Assembly: GCA_017885385.1 (NCBI GenBank)
Contig: JAFNGF010000118.1
Span: forward strand, 3,964-9,751
Source: Planctomycetota bacterium
GTDB taxonomy: Bacteria > Planctomycetota > Phycisphaerae > Sedimentisphaerales > Anaerobacaceae
Reading direction: 5' to 3'
DNA length: 5,788 nt
The position numbers and the translations under genes were made by a program. This document shows positions 5,202-5,788 of this stretch, piece after piece. The number at the start of each line of letters is the position of its first letter. Within the stretch, counting starts at the first letter, position 1. The notes beneath the pieces were generated by a model. It was not told the origin of the DNA. It did no database searches and saw nothing but the letters and a program-made list of their open reading frames with translations.

Positions 5202-5360
5202 ATGTGCACCTGTGACAGTGTGGAACAGTGTTCATTAGGGGAGGTGACGCCGGGAGCGGCTGGTGAAACCAACCTTTATGATATCCCGAGCCGGTGTCCC
5301 TTAGAGGAATGTCTTAAATGCGCAGCCACATATAGACAAACCCAGCCCGTGCCGAACTAA
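5202..5360 (+). CDS. Possible small cysteine-rich protein (52 aa)
   Basis: This ATG-to-TAA frame lies in a gap that no larger gene explains. It encodes 52 residues with six cysteines (C2, C4, C10, C32, C37, C40), including MCTCDSVEQC at the start and CPLEECLKC near the end. The frame stays open upstream to 5115 with no other start codon. There is no good ribosome binding site and no signal peptide. It would be divergent from the hydrolase gene and convergent with the dockerin gene. If real, the cysteines could bind zinc or another metal (inference). Against it, the length is within reach of chance, and the same bases can fold as a minus-strand RNA. I do not recognise a family. Confidence 0.25.
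   Translation: MCTCDSVEQCSLGEVTPGAAGETNLYDIPSRCPLEECLKCAATYRQTQPVPN
5250..5289 (-). other. Candidate RNA fold, nested stems favoured on the minus strand
   Basis: On the minus strand UCGGGA and UCCCGG pair as an outer stem around an inner hairpin, GGUUGGU-UUC-ACCAGCC. Each stem contains one pair that is G-U on the minus strand but C-A on the plus strand, so the minus-strand RNA pairs better. It could be part of a 3' or 5' untranslated region between the dockerin and hydrolase genes, or a separate RNA. Chance is not excluded. Confidence 0.25.
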
Positions 5361-5410
5361 CCAACGCAGGAATCGAGATGATACAAATCCCTCTGTCATT
5401 GCCGCGCACG

Positions 5411-5441
5411 GCCTGCCCTGAGCGCAAGCCGAACGGGCGGG
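5411..5441. repeat. GC-rich imperfect palindrome downstream of the dockerin gene
   Basis: GCCTGCCC and GGGCGGG form imperfect arms around TGAGCGCAAGCCGAAC. The pattern CCTGCCCTGAGCG resembles a short repeat I have often seen dispersed in environmental bacterial genomes (from memory). It sits about 30 bases after the dockerin stop codon. It lacks a T run on the minus strand, so it is not a standard terminator. Confidence 0.4.
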
Positions 5442-5470
5442 AATTCATTTGGCTTAGCTGCATGCGGCAA

Positions 5471-5788
5471 CTACGGCCACAAAACCTCCTCAAGCCACGT
5501 GTCGGCTAACTTGGCATAGTCTGCCAAATCAACATTACCATCCCTATCCAGGTCAGCCACCAGACCAGCTCCGCTGCCAAGCCACTCGCCGGCCATTATC
5601 ACAAGGTCTGCGTAATCAACCACGCAGTTGCCGCTCAAGTCTGCGGTGGGCTTAGCAAACGAAGGAACACATCTGCTGGGATATACCCGGATATCATCGA
5701 CGTATATCGTGCCCGTGCCGCCAATCGTCGGACTGGTTCGGTTGCCCAGGCCAATATACATCTTCTTGACCGCAGCCAGATTGACGCC
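5471..5788 (-). CDS. Secreted protein C-terminus with type I dockerin, 5' end missing
   Basis: The frame is open to the right edge and ends at TAG (5473-5471), leaving 105 visible residues; an internal ATG at 5761 is not taken as the start because coding continues upstream of it. Residues about 1-38 (NLAAVKKMYIGLGNR, GTIYVDDIRVYP) look like the last strands of a jelly-roll or LamG-like beta domain. Residues about 49-100 form a type I dockerin with two calcium loops: DLSGNCVVDYAD (ligand positions D50, S52, N54, D61) and DLDRDGNVDLAD (D79, D81, D83, D90), each followed by a helix ending in W-L. The tail WLEEVLWP is typical of Phycisphaerae dockerin proteins (from memory). Dockerins usually bind cohesin modules, but no cohesin is present here. 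Loop 1 has Ser and Asn where Asp is usual, so it may bind calcium less well. Confidence 0.88.
   Translation of the reverse strand, partial: GVNLAAVKKMYIGLGNRTSPTIGGTGTIYVDDIRVYPSRCVPSFAKPTADLSGNCVVDYADLVIMAGEWLGSGAGLVADLDRDGNVDLADYAKLADTWLEEVLWP

Overview
The window looks like a piece of a Planctomycetota genome, probably Phycisphaerae or a relative (inference). The reasons are a secreted protein ending in a type I dockerin with the final residues WLEEVLWP, a DUF5060 glycoside hydrolase carrying thrombospondin type 3 repeats, a SUMF1-like lipoprotein, and many short palindromic repeats, several of them lying inside reading frames. No tRNA, rRNA, CRISPR array or transposase gene is visible.

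All well supported genes are on the minus strand, so transcription runs right to left. From right to left they are: (1) the C-terminal 105 residues of an exported dockerin protein (5471-5788); (2) a 418-base gap that may hold a promoter, a small cysteine-rich ORF on the plus strand or a minus-strand RNA fold, and a GC-rich palindrome; (3) an exported glycoside hydrolase of 747 aa (2808-5051); (4) a 144-base gap with a cluster of hairpins; (5) an exported protein of 660 aa from a family I do not recognise (681-2663); and (6) the first 208 residues of a SUMF1-domain lipoprotein (1-626), cut by the left edge.

Every protein whose N-terminus is visible has a signal peptide, so this is an extracytoplasmic gene set. 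The hydrolase would cut a polysaccharide. The dockerin protein and the calcium-binding tail of the hydrolase suggest attachment or assembly at the cell surface. The roles of the 660-aa protein and the SUMF1 lipoprotein are open; they are 54 bases apart and probably co-transcribed. The hydrolase gene is separated from them by the hairpin cluster, which could act as an RNA processing or attenuation point.

The most unusual feature is that palindromic elements have entered coding sequence without breaking the frame. A 50-bp double-hairpin element adds about 18 residues to the DUF5060 domain of the hydrolase. The unrecognised gene holds two copies of a CCCGA-TCAAG-TCGGG palindrome, both read as PDLIG, and a composite cluster of further palindromes. 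The other region worth attention is 5200-5360, where a six-cysteine mini-ORF on one strand competes with an RNA fold that pairs better on the other.
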